Assembly: GCA_964526635.1 (NCBI GenBank) | Contig: CAZGLR010000041.1 | Span: 1-25,524, forward strand | Direction: 5' to 3' | DNA from: CAZGLR01 sp964526635 | Lineage (GTDB): Bacteria > Zixibacteria > MSB-5A5 > GN15 > JAAZOE01 | DNA: 25,524 bases | Part shown: positions 1 through 7,981 of the stretch, piece after piece | Numbering within the stretch: position 1 is the first letter of the stretch | Layout of the letters: the number at the start of each line of letters is the position of its first letter | Program-made: the position numbers and the translations under genes | The notes under the pieces: generated by a model | Seen by the model: only the letters and a program-made list of their open reading frames with translations | The model's database searches: none | Told to the model about the DNA's origin: nothing

Positions 1-441
1 CGAAAGGGACAGCAGCGCCAGGAGCTGCCCCGCTGGATCAATCGGTCCTTCGCCCGCGCCGACGCCTCTATTCAGGCGCTGGAGCGCATCTACCGCCGTG
101 CCCTGGAGTGCGCCCTGCGGCATCGGGGCCGCATTGTCCTGGCATCGGTGCTGGCCCTCGTCCTGAGTTTTTCGCTCCGCCCGTTCATCGGCACGGAGTT
201 GTTGCCGCCGAGCGACGAAAGCGAGGTGCGTGTCTGGGGCCGCATGGAAACCGGTACCAAGCTCGAAATCGCCAACGAAATCGCGCTCGAGCTGGAAAAG
301 ATCGTCGAGGACAACGTGCCCGAAATTCGCGCCTATTACACCGAGGTCGACGACGGCACCGTGGAAATCAATTGCTCCCTCGTCCCGGTTGGCGAGCGCT
401 CGCGGTCCAGCGAGGAAATCGCCGACGCTCGCCGTCATGCC
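1..441 (+). pseudogene. RND-family efflux transporter fragment, cut at both ends
   Basis: Frame 1 is open from the first base and reads as the middle of a resistance-nodulation-division (AcrB/CusA-type) inner-membrane pump. There is a basic stretch, then a hydrophobic segment (nt ~127-180), then the typical start of the second periplasmic loop with IGTELLPPSDESEV, followed by SLVPVGERSRSSEEIADA. Members of this family are about 1,000 residues long; only about 147 are here. The 5' part lies outside the window. The 3' part is missing because the frame runs without a stop into a TPR/GAF regulator near nt 421-441. GC in counted 60-base lines falls from about 70% (nt 1-60) and 62% (361-420) to 47% (541-600), so the join looks foreign and is probably an assembly chimera. 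The family call is firm; substrate unknown. Confidence 0.75.
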
Positions 442-2365
442 CTCCTCGGCATTGACATTCTTCGCAAAGTCGGCGATACGTTTGAGCTTGGTCGTTCGAT
501 TATTGACTATGGCGCCATACCGATCACAAATCTGTCACTGGTTAACCGTAAAGTATTCCCGCTGTTGCAGGAAGCCGAAAAGATTTTCACTGTCCTTGGC
601 GATGATTATTATCTCGCCAAATGCCATTTTGAGATGGGCCGCTTCTGTCAGCAGGTGGGCAAAAACGGTGACGCTATAGAATATCTGAAAGAAGCCCTCA
701 AAGGGTTCCGTCATGTCGGAGACCGTTCCGGTATCGATGTGATCAACGAATTTCTCGGCACGCTTTCGACCAATGCCATCGCACGCGCGCTCTCCGATCA
801 GAACCAGTTCAAAGTTTTCGGCAATGTTGTGTCCAGCAGTGAATATAAAGATTTGAAAAGCGGCCCCATGGAAAAAATGTTTGGGGTCCTGATGAAGAAA
901 ACCGCCGCCGATCGCGGCTGTTTGATAACTGTGTCCGATGATGCCCCGCCCGAAATCTCCGTGGTGATTGGCATCGACGACGATATCGCTGAAATCCTGC
1001 TTGAAAAGTTTACCGATGCGCTTGGCGACTGTATTCATGCCGATTCGCCAACGCTTATTCTGGATTGTTCCGCCGATCCCTGCTTTGCCGATATGATTCC
1101 TGCCGATCGCGGCGGTGTTGGGTCCATGCTGTTTCTACCGCTGCTTTTGGGCAGCGATGTTCTCGGTTATATTTATATTGACCGGGCGCTTCCGGAAGAC
1201 GCTGTGATTAATCCGTTTTCACAAAACGAAATTGATTTCGCCGTCGGGTTTGCCGATCTGGCGGCATTCAAGGCATCCGAACATCAGAAGAACCGTCTGA
1301 TGGAAGACAACCTCCGGCTCAAAGCACAGCTTCTGGAAAAATGTGTCTTCCCGAATATCATCACCCAGTCGCGGCCGTTTATGGAGATGCTGGCCCGAGT
1401 CCGTCAAGTGGCCGATTCGACCATGCCGATTTCCATCACCGGCGAAACCGGGACCGGCAAAGACCTGCTGGCCAAAGCTATTCATTATAATTCCAATCGC
1501 CGTGACAAGCGCCTCATAACAGTCAATTGTGCGGCGTTGCCGGAATCGCTGCTTGAATCCGAGTTATTCGGCTACAAAAAGGGCGCACCTTCCCGGTAAT
1601 CCTGGTTTCCGGTCAGGCGGGCAAGGCGGAAACGGGCCNNNNNNNNNNCGCGATAAATCAGGCCTTTTTGAAGAGGCCGACGGCGGCACGTTTTTCCTCG
1701 ATGAAATCGCCGATATGCCGCTCTCGATTCAGGCCAAGCTGCTCCGGGTTCTGGAAAATCAGGAAATCACCCGCCTGGGCGATACCCGTCCGCGGCAGGT
1801 CGACGTCCGCGTTATTTCCGCGACCAACAAGGATTTGAAAGACGAGATGGAGGCCAGAAAGTTTCGCAGTGACCTCTATTATCGTCTGTGTGCCCTGAAT
1901 TTCAAGATTCCCGCCCTCAGGGATCGCCGCGAAGATATACCGCTCCTGGTTGACCATTTCCTGACTGAGACCAAATGCCGTATCTCGCCGGATACCCTGA
2001 AATATTTGATTGATTATTCCTGGCCGGGCAATGTGCGGGAACTCGAAAACGAGGTCAAGAAGCTGGTCCTTCTGGCTAATAACGAGGGCCTGGTCACGCC
2101 ATCGCTTTTGTCTTCGCGCATCCTCGGCGATGATTCTGTTGTGGTCGATGAGGGTCCCAGCGAATCGGCTTTTTATTCCAAAGATGGTTTCTCGTTATAT
2201 GACTATCTTGCTGAATATGAGAAGCGATTCATTATTAAGGCCCTGCGCGAACAGGGCGGTGTCAAAAAACGCGCCGCCGATTCCTTGAACATTCCCGAAT
2301 CGACCCTGCGCCTCAAGCTCAAGCAGTATAAGATCGATCCCAAACGGCTTGATCCGATCAATTAA
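442..2365 (+). CDS. Sigma-54-dependent transcriptional activator (TPR-GAF-AAA+-Fis HTH), broken by a scaffold gap
   Basis: This is a bacterial enhancer-binding protein that would use ATP to open sigma-54 RNA polymerase promoters. Order seen: TPR-like helices (nt ~440-760), a GAF-like sensor domain (~840-1270), a short coiled linker, then the AAA+ domain with Walker A GETGTGKD (1441-1464), ELFGYKKGA (1561-1587), Walker B GGTFFLDEI (1684-1710) and the FRSDLYYRL and WPGNVRELENEV motifs. A Fis-type helix-turn-helix ends it (~2218-2350). There is no receiver domain, so the input is probably a ligand or protein. The true start is lost in the upstream RND chimera; 442 is only where homology seems to begin. 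The gap at 1639-1648 plus 51 unrelated bases (1588-1638) replace the GAFTGA loop that touches sigma-54, put a false stop at 1597-1599 and shift the frame from 1 to 2. I treat the gene as intact in the organism. Confidence 0.85.
1588..1648. other. Scaffold gap (10 N) with 51 bases of unrelated contig-end sequence
   Basis: The activator reads normally to GYKKGA (ends 1587) and resumes with RDKSGLFEEADGG at 1649. Between them the family needs about five codons (FTGA plus one). Instead there are 51 bases that encode nothing expected, then ten N. Read on the minus strand, the 51 bases give an open peptide resembling ARFRLARLTGNQDYRE, as if they came from another gene's coding sequence (weak impression). 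I infer a mis-assembled contig end, not a biological insertion. Confidence 0.75.
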
Positions 2366-2390
2366 AGTGAGTCAGATTCTTCAAGAATAA

Positions 2391-2417
2391 AAGCCTCGCT
2401 CCGGCGGGGCTTTTTTT
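2391..2417 (+). terminator. Rho-independent terminator after the sigma-54 activator
   Basis: Inverted repeat aagcctcgc (2391-2399) and gcggggctt (2404-2412), nine pairs with one G-U, loop tccg, followed by a run of seven T (2411-2417). It lies 25 bases after the activator stop and separates it from the lipoate enzyme gene. Confidence 0.88.
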
Positions 2418-2438
2418 GAATTATCAGTTTCCATTCTC

Positions 2439-2467
2439 TTTACTTCTGCGATCCGGTTGGATATACT
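2439..2467 (+). promoter_or_regulatory. Sigma-70-type promoter, probably driving a leaderless transcript
   Basis: A -35 tttact (2439-2444, 4 of 6 to consensus), a 17-base spacer and a -10 tatact (2462-2467, 5 of 6). Initiation seven bases past the -10 falls at 2474, one base before the ATG at 2475. No Shine-Dalgarno is visible before that ATG. Confidence 0.55.
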
Positions 2468-2474
2468 GTCTTAC

Positions 2475-3245
2475 ATGACCTCATGGCGCCTGATAATCGA
2501 CGGTCAACGCGACGCCGCCTACAATATGTCGGCCGACGCTGTGCTCTGGCAACAGGCGGAAAAAACTGATGGTCCGCCGGTGTTGAGGCTGTACCAGTGG
2601 CTGCGGCCATCGATTACGATCGGGTACCATCAAAAGCCCGAAACCGCATTGCGACTTGAGAAACTCGGGGAGACGCCCTTAGCGCGCCGCATTACCGGGG
2701 GGCGGGCCCTGCTCCACGACGATGGCGAAATCACCTACGCTGTTGCGGGTAATTTCACTAACTATCCTCAACTCGGAAACGATCTCTGGAAAAGCTATCT
2801 GGTTATATCTCAGGCAATTATCGAATTTTACCGATCACTTGGCTGGGTCGCCGAGATGTCATTGCGGCAGGTGAGAGAATTGTCGGTAACCGGGCCGTCG
2901 GTACAAAAAGGCTGTTTTGCCGCAATTTCGCGTCATGAACTGCTGGTCGAGGGTGAAAAGATGGCGGCTTCCTCTCAGCGGCGCAGTCGGCAGGCGCTGG
3001 TTCAGCATGGCGCGGTGCGATTTGCGCCGATGATGCCGCATCCGGCGATCGAGATACCGGATTTTGGTCTTTCAGGGACCCGTTATGAGTCTGCCACTTT
3101 TGATTATGGCCAAATGCAGCGTGATTTTGTTGGTGCGGTCGAATCGGTTTTTGATGTCAGGCTGATTTTGGAACCGTTCTCGGAAACAGAGAGACAGGCA
3201 ATCGAAAGTCGTCGCGATCAGTATAAAATCAGCATGGGCCATTAA
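2475..3245 (+). CDS. Lipoate-protein ligase A / LipM-type octanoyltransferase family protein
   Basis: 256 residues of the BirA/LplA/LipB fold. It would attach lipoate or octanoate to lipoyl domains, or move octanoate from acyl carrier protein to GcvH, in the cytoplasm. The substrate loop RRITGGRALLHDDGEITY is at residues 71-88. A Cys (C147, in KGCF) precedes ELLVEGEKMAASSQRR, with the family Lys at 162. LipM of Bacillus subtilis uses Cys150, so the position of C147 favours octanoyltransferase (LipM) over a classic ATP-dependent LplA, which lacks this Cys. I chose ATG 2475 because family members begin with the WRLI strand right after the start; an in-frame TTG at 2457 would add six residues that overlap the -10 box. 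It is a single-gene unit between a terminator and the next promoter. No lipA, gcvH or pyruvate dehydrogenase gene is nearby, so the partner is unknown. Confidence 0.85.
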   Translation: MTSWRLIIDGQRDAAYNMSADAVLWQQAEKTDGPPVLRLYQWLRPSITIGYHQKPETALRLEKLGETPLARRITGGRALLHDDGEITYAVAGNFTNYPQLGNDLWKSYLVISQAIIEFYRSLGWVAEMSLRQVRELSVTGPSVQKGCFAAISRHELLVEGEKMAASSQRRSRQALVQHGAVRFAPMMPHPAIEIPDFGLSGTRYESATFDYGQMQRDFVGAVESVFDVRLILEPFSETERQAIESRRDQYKISMGH

Positions 3246-3321
3246 TTTTGTGTTAAACAGACAGCGAGGCATGTTAGTCTTTTATGTTGAGTAAGCAACG
3301 GAAGTAATGGGAAAAAAGCGC

Positions 3322-3350
3322 TTGACTCTGCGCGTCAAAATGATGTATTT
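3322..3350 (+). promoter_or_regulatory. Candidate promoter with an overlapping inverted repeat
   Basis: TTGACT (3322-3327, 5 of 6 to the -35 consensus), then tgtatt (3344-3349, spacer 16) or tatttt (3346-3351, spacer 18) as -10. Inverted repeat TTGAC(7)GTCAA at 3322-3338 covers the -35 and could be an operator. Predicted start is near 3356-3358, giving a leader of about 180 bases. Confidence 0.5.
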
Positions 3351-3359
3351 TCCTCATTC

Positions 3360-3418
3360 TGGGAAGCGCACTGTGCGAGTGTATCCCATCGTCCGGAAAT
3401 CCGGGTGCATTTTCGGAC
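3360..3418 (+). promoter_or_regulatory. Two stem-loops at the 5' end of the receptor mRNA leader
   Basis: Stem-loop 1: TGGGA (3360-3364) pairs with TCCCA (3384-3388), with an inner hairpin CGCA-ctg-TGCG (3367-3377). Stem-loop 2: GTCCG(g)AAA pairs with TTT(t)CGGAC between 3391 and 3418, one mismatch. Neither is followed by a T-run, so they are not plain terminators. Their position within a few bases of the predicted transcript start resembles 5'-stabilising hairpins of outer-membrane protein mRNAs (inference). I do not recognise a known riboswitch. Confidence 0.45.
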
Positions 3419-3538
3419 ACAGCGAGAGTATAGAAAGGTTTGGTTATCGATTTGTCTGGTAAAATCTACGAATCGCAATTTCAATTCCCTCACGCCAAAT
3501 CGCCACGATTTAGCTATCCCAAAGAGGAGGGTTTGGTC

Positions 3539-6500
3539 ATGTTCAGCCAAAGGTTTAAACCGGCAGCGCTGACACTCCTCGTCGCGATGGTCTTTCTTCT
3601 GATGGTCTCGTCGGTCTTTGCCGCGTCGACCGGACGAATCAAGGGGACTGTCACCGACGAAAAAACCGGTGAACCGGTCATCGGCGCCAGTATTTTACTC
3701 GAAGGTACATCCGCCGGCGCCAAATCTGATTTTGATGGCAACTTCCTGATTCTATCGGTCCCGCCCGGAACCTATAATCTGGTTATCACCAACGTCGGTT
3801 ACCAGAAGGTGATTGTCGAATCTATTCCGGTCAATGCCGATCAGACGACTGAGCGCAATGTTCAAATGAAGGAACAGATCATCGAAACCGGACAGGTGAC
3901 GATCGTTCAAGGTAAAAGGAAGGGTATTGACTTCAACCAGACCGGAACTGTTTCCATTAGAACTCAGGAACAGATTCAGTCTGCGCCGGTAGCAAGTATC
4001 GATGACCTCCTCGCCCGTGAAACCGGTATTACCAGGGATGCTGAAGGTGAACTGCATATTCGCGGCGGCCGTTCCGGTGAAACCAGCTACCTGGTCGATG
4101 GTGTCAACTTCTCCGATCCGCTCGGCGGCCGTGCTCCCGTCGATGCCGGTATCAACATTTCCTCCTCGGCTGTGCTCGAGCTTCAGGTTATCAAAGATGG
4201 GTTCGATCCGGAATACGGCGAAGCCCTTTCTGGTGTGGTGAAAATTACCTCACCGACCGGCTCATCACAGAAGACACGGACCAGCCTGCAATTCTATACC
4301 GATGATTTCGGCAGCCCCAATCTCAATACCTATAGTGAGAATTACGACCTGCTTGAATTCAACATCAGCGGACCGGATCCGTTTGTGACCAGTAAACTCC
4401 TGCCGGCGCTTGGTATTAATTATTTCGAGGGCAAAGACTTTACGTATTATCTTTACGCACGAGCCCTGAAAAGCGATACCCAGTTCCCGTACTCGCAGTT
4501 CACACCGGCCGCCAACACCAAGGATTTCTCCGGCTTTAATTTACTGGGTATCAATATCCCGGAACGCCAGCAGAATAACTACAATCTCAACTTCACCCTG
4601 GCCTATTCTCCAATTCCGAACATGTCCGCCAAACTGCTCTATAAGGGAAGCTGGCTGAGTACGACCGCCTTTAGCTGGCTGTATCGCCATACTCCTGAAA
4701 CCGCACCGATTTATGATTACAATACCAGCACCCTCTCGCTGCAGCTCAACCACGTGATCAACAAATCAACCACTTACGAAATCAATCTGTCGTACTGGTC
4801 TTCATGGTACGAGCAGATGCCCGGCGACCCGAATAATCCGGGCGACGGCTTGACACCCGATAAATTCCTCTTCGCCGATCAGTATGAAACCTACAATGAC
4901 ATGAATGACAACTACTACTTCGATTCATATGAACCATTGATCAATACCTTCCCGGATTCGATCAGGCACGGCGCCATTTACATCCCCAACTACAACTCCT
5001 CCGAATTTGCGATTGCCAGTGGGGTTGAAGACGCCCAGATCGGCGGCTTCTGGTTCCCGCAGTTCGATCTTAACGGCAATGGTGTCATCGATGCCTACGA
5101 GGGTGAACCATTTGCCGACCTCAACAACAATGGCGTCTGGGATGCCGGCGACGAATTGACCCACGATGTCAATGGCAACGGTGTCTTTGATGAAGAATAC
5201 CGCGACGTTACCAGCCCGAGCTGGACTTCGCAGGAAGAACCATATATCGATGGTGACGAATCCCTCGGTGAACCATTCACCGACATCAACCGCAATGGTA
5301 TCTTTGATCCGGGTATTGACCGCTTTGTCCTGTCGGCAGATCCCGCCACCAATCAGGATCTGAATCGAAACAACCAATACGACGGCCCCAATTCACCATG
5401 GGAGCCGGGTATTCCATACATTGACTACAACGGCAATGGTGTTTACGATGAGCGCAATGAGCGGTACGATCCGGGCGAACCATTTGTCGACGTCAATAAA
5501 AATGGTCGTCATGATCTCGGCGGTGACAACAGTACCGCTTTCCTGCTCTATGGTTTTGGTGGCAGCGGCGGTTTACCGACGGTCTGGACTCAGGAAGAGG
5601 TCGAAAAATACACGCTCAAGACTAATTTGAAGATGGCTCTTGGGCGGGCGCACGAGTTGAAGGCCGGCTTCGAATTCCGACATGAAGAAATCAGTGTGAA
5701 ATACATTTCCGGACTGCAGAATGAAGGTAACTTCGATGGGTTCGATTTTGAAGGCCGCGGAGATAACCGTGATTTCTATTCCCGTGCGCCAAATGTCTTC
5801 GTGTTCTACTTCCGCGACAAGATCGAGTATGGTTCACTGGTGGCCTCGCTGGGGATGCGTGCTGACTTGTTCTTCCAGGATGAGCTTCAGGGTGTGTCAA
5901 CCATCCTTGATCAGCTCGGTCAGGATATTGACAAGATTCGGAACAAGGTTTCGCCGCGCGTATCGATCAACTACCCGATTTCAGAACGCGCTATGATCCG
6001 GTTTAACTACGGTCATTTCTATGAACTGCCGGCCTATACACGCATGTATCGTCAGGCCAACCCGCTGGGTGTCGGCACGACTGACCTGGTTGGTAACCCG
6101 AACCTGGATTACACCAAGACAGTGAACTATACCTTTGGTGTGAACTATGCCTTCACCGACGAGTATTCGCTGAAGATTTCGGGCTATTACAAAGACTATT
6201 TCGATATTATTGCGACATCGACGTTCTTCGGAGAGAACCAGACACGAGCTCAGTTCTCTTATTATGACAACACCGACTATGCTCGTGTTCGCGGCTTTGA
6301 GCTTGAACTTGCCCGTGAGGCGGCCCGTTTTATAAATGGTACTTTGAGTTATGAATACGCCTTCGCCTACGGTAAATCATCGACCGACGCTGCCAACTAC
6401 GAGCGTGAAACGGCACTTCGTCAGATTTCCATCGATGAAAACCCGCTGGCCTGGGATATTCGCCACCGTGTCGCCCTCTGGTTGCAGTTATATTTCACCG

Positions 6501-6913
6501 ATCGTGATCAGCCCAGGCTGTTTGGCCTTACGATTCCGAATGACTGGGATATGTCGATTTACTGGCGATTCCAGACCGGATTTCCGTTTACTCCGGCCCG
6601 CAGCTTCCCCGGTATGAAACTGGATATCGGCGAAGAACCGCTTGAAAACTCGATGCGGTTGCCGTCCACGGCCTTTACCGATATCAAGTTCCACAAACGC
6701 TTCCGGGTTTCAGACTTGCAGTTTACATTCCAATTGTGGGTCAACAACCTGTTTGACAACCGGAACGTGCTCGAAGTCTACAGCGCCACCGGCCGTCCTG
6801 ATACCGGCGAAAACCGTTCGGGTATCATCGGCGGCGGCACGGAACGCCAGGCGTCACCGGATAATTGGGGTCGCGGTCGTCAGCTCATTGTCGGTCTGGG
6901 CCTGCAGTTCTAA
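3539..6913 (+). CDS. TonB-dependent-receptor-like outer-membrane protein with carboxypeptidase-regulatory domain and calcium-loop insert
   Basis: 1,124 residues. A signal peptide (MFSQRFKPAAL, a hydrophobic core, VFAA) leads to a CarboxypepD-reg-like beta-sandwich (residues ~32-115, GRIKGTVTDEKTGEPVIGAS). A plug domain follows (~140-245, with SIDDLLARETGI, LHIRGGRSGETSYLVDG and PEYGEALSGVV), then a long beta-barrel ending in Phe (GLGLQF), the usual C-terminal outer-membrane signal. This is the Oar/SusC-like class common in the FCB group. An insert at residues ~454-660 carries eight D-x-N-x-N-type loops, probably extracellular. No clear TonB box was seen. The start is ATG 3539, seven bases after gaggaggg, giving a proper signal peptide. 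It is the first gene of a run with a PorV-like protein and a lipoprotein. Class is sure; cargo unknown. It may be an import receptor or a structural or secretion barrel. Confidence 0.85.
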   Translation: MFSQRFKPAALTLLVAMVFLLMVSSVFAASTGRIKGTVTDEKTGEPVIGASILLEGTSAGAKSDFDGNFLILSVPPGTYNLVITNVGYQKVIVESIPVNADQTTERNVQMKEQIIETGQVTIVQGKRKGIDFNQTGTVSIRTQEQIQSAPVASIDDLLARETGITRDAEGELHIRGGRSGETSYLVDGVNFSDPLGGRAPVDAGINISSSAVLELQVIKDGFDPEYGEALSGVVKITSPTGSSQKTRTSLQFYTDDFGSPNLNTYSENYDLLEFNISGPDPFVTSKLLPALGINYFEGKDFTYYLYARALKSDTQFPYSQFTPAANTKDFSGFNLLGINIPERQQNNYNLNFTLAYSPIPNMSAKLLYKGSWLSTTAFSWLYRHTPETAPIYDYNTSTLSLQLNHVINKSTTYEINLSYWSSWYEQMPGDPNNPGDGLTPDKFLFADQYETYNDMNDNYYFDSYEPLINTFPDSIRHGAIYIPNYNSSEFAIASGVEDAQIGGFWFPQFDLNGNGVIDAYEGEPFADLNNNGVWDAGDELTHDVNGNGVFDEEYRDVTSPSWTSQEEPYIDGDESLGEPFTDINRNGIFDPGIDRFVLSADPATNQDLNRNNQYDGPNSPWEPGIPYIDYNGNGVYDERNERYDPGEPFVDVNKNGRHDLGGDNSTAFLLYGFGGSGGLPTVWTQEEVEKYTLKTNLKMALGRAHELKAGFEFRHEEISVKYISGLQNEGNFDGFDFEGRGDNRDFYSRAPNVFVFYFRDKIEYGSLVASLGMRADLFFQDELQGVSTILDQLGQDIDKIRNKVSPRVSINYPISERAMIRFNYGHFYELPAYTRMYRQANPLGVGTTDLVGNPNLDYTKTVNYTFGVNYAFTDEYSLKISGYYKDYFDIIATSTFFGENQTRAQFSYYDNTDYARVRGFELELAREAARFINGTLSYEYAFAYGKSSTDAANYERETALRQISIDENPLAWDIRHRVALWLQLYFTDRDQPRLFGLTIPNDWDMSIYWRFQTGFPFTPARSFPGMKLDIGEEPLENSMRLPSTAFTDIKFHKRFRVSDLQFTFQLWVNNLFDNRNVLEVYSATGRPDTGENRSGIIGGGTERQASPDNWGRGRQLIVGLGLQF
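4898..5524 (+). repeat. Eight EF-hand/thrombospondin-3-like DxNxNGxxD loops inside the receptor
   Basis: Twelve-residue loops begin at nt 4898, 5066, 5117, 5165, 5282, 5357, 5423 and 5489. The pattern is D-x-N-x-N-G-x-x-D, for example DLNGNGVIDAYE, DVNGNGVFDEEY and DINRNGIFDPGI; the first and sixth lack the Gly. Several follow a GEPFxD lead-in (5102, 5267 and 5474 regions), so the unit repeats at protein level and loosely at DNA level (ggtgaaccatt). Asp/Asn at positions 1, 3, 5 and 9 are the ligands used in EF-hand, dockerin and thrombospondin type-3 calcium sites. Calcium binding is inferred from the motif. Confidence 0.85.
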
Positions 6914-6976
6914 CACGAGATAGGTGAATGATTTGAGATATTCGCCACTGGACATAGAGGTAATGGGAGCATGCAC

Positions 6977-7939
6977 ATGTCAGGCGTAACACACAAACAC
7001 GACAGCCGATTGGCGCTGACCGCACTCGCGGTGATTTTGCTGGCGCTGATGATTCCCGGGACCGTCTTCGGCCAGGCCAAAGTCGGCACCGCCGGCGCCA
7101 AGTTTCTCGATATCGGCGTCTCGGCCCGGGCCATCGGCATGGGCGACGCCTACTCGGCCATAGCCAACGACGTTTCCGCAGTCTATTATAATCCGGCCGG
7201 TCTCACGCAGTTGTTCAGCCGTGAAGCCATGTTTACACACATTGACTATACGGCCGGCATTTCGTTCAACTTCGCCGGACTGGCCCTGCCGATTGAAGCT
7301 ATCTCGGGTGTTCTCGGCTTTGGAATGTACTTCCTGAATTCAGGAGACATTCCTTTGACCACCTATGATAATCCCGATGGTACCGGTGAGCAGTTCCAGG
7401 CAAACCAATATGCCTTTTCGGTCACGTACGCCCGCAGTCTAACCGAGAATTTCTCGCTCGGTGTGACCGGGAAGTATATCGGCGAATTTTTCGACAATGA
7501 AAGCGCTCAGGGATGGGCCGCCGACGTCGGTACCATCTACGATACCGGCTATCGCGGATTCAAGATCGCTATCAGCATCGTCAACTTCGGGCCGGATCTC
7601 CAGATGGTCGAGATCCCCTACCCGGTGCCGATCAACTTCAAATTTGGCGGATCATTCAACATTGTTGATGGTCCCGATCACCTGGCCGTGTTGTCACTCG
7701 AGGGAATGCATCCATCGGATAACCTCGAACAGTACAATGCCGGCCTGGAATACTGGTTTCAGGATCGCTTCTCGCTCCGCGTCGGCAATCGCTTTAACTA
7801 TGATGCCGACGGCTTTACAGCGGGTGGCGGCCTGAAATGGCCCTTCGGTGAAACCAGTGAAATTCGCATCGACTACGGTTACCAGGATATGGGCGACTTG
7901 CGGGAAATTCACCGCTTCTCGTTTACCGTGGCGTTTTAA
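6977..7939 (+). CDS. PorV/PorQ-family outer-membrane beta-barrel protein
   Basis: 320 residues. A signal peptide ends near TVFGQA. Then comes the family's N-terminal signature, KVGTAGAKFLDIGVSARAIG followed by MGDAYSAIANDVSAVYYNPAGL, and repeated amphipathic strands ending in FSFTVAF. The family is a FadL-like 14-strand barrel. PorV carries type IX secretion substrates from the translocon to the attachment complex, and PorQ has a related role; many FCB genomes hold paralogues of unknown job beside TonB-like receptors. Two starts are possible: ATG 6977, seven bases after GGGAG (6965-6969), or ATG 6971, nine bases after GAGGT (6957-6961). I prefer 6977, but they differ by only two residues. It sits 63 bases after the receptor and 42 before the lipoprotein, with no terminator between, so the three are probably one operon. 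Confidence 0.8.
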   Translation: MSGVTHKHDSRLALTALAVILLALMIPGTVFGQAKVGTAGAKFLDIGVSARAIGMGDAYSAIANDVSAVYYNPAGLTQLFSREAMFTHIDYTAGISFNFAGLALPIEAISGVLGFGMYFLNSGDIPLTTYDNPDGTGEQFQANQYAFSVTYARSLTENFSLGVTGKYIGEFFDNESAQGWAADVGTIYDTGYRGFKIAISIVNFGPDLQMVEIPYPVPINFKFGGSFNIVDGPDHLAVLSLEGMHPSDNLEQYNAGLEYWFQDRFSLRVGNRFNYDADGFTAGGGLKWPFGETSEIRIDYGYQDMGDLREIHRFSFTVAF

Positions 7940-7981
7940 CAAATTCGGTATGTTGTGAAAGTAGTGGGAGGTAGAAGTACT

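Larger units (their letters stand above)
3246..3538 (+). other. Intergenic region: promoter and structured leader of the receptor operon
   Basis: No gene found in these 293 bases. They hold a candidate promoter (3322-3350), two stem-loops (3360-3388 and 3391-3418), and a strong ribosome-binding site gaggaggg (3524-3531) seven bases before the ATG at 3539. An in-frame upstream start near 3440 exists, but the residues it adds precede the signal peptide and do not look like protein. Confidence 0.7.

Noticed and set aside
3440..3538. N-terminal extension of the receptor from an upstream in-frame start
   Set aside because: It would put 33 hydrophilic residues before a normal signal peptide; gaggaggg sits right before ATG 3539.
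4925..5377. Long open frame on the minus strand across the receptor repeat region
   Set aside because: It is the complement of the Asp/Asn-rich repeat codons (gat/aat), has no ribosome site, and the plus-strand protein is clearly real.
5066..5524. Regular DNA repeats that might be a CRISPR-like array
   Set aside because: Units are in-frame codons for calcium loops, with degenerate third positions and unequal spacing.
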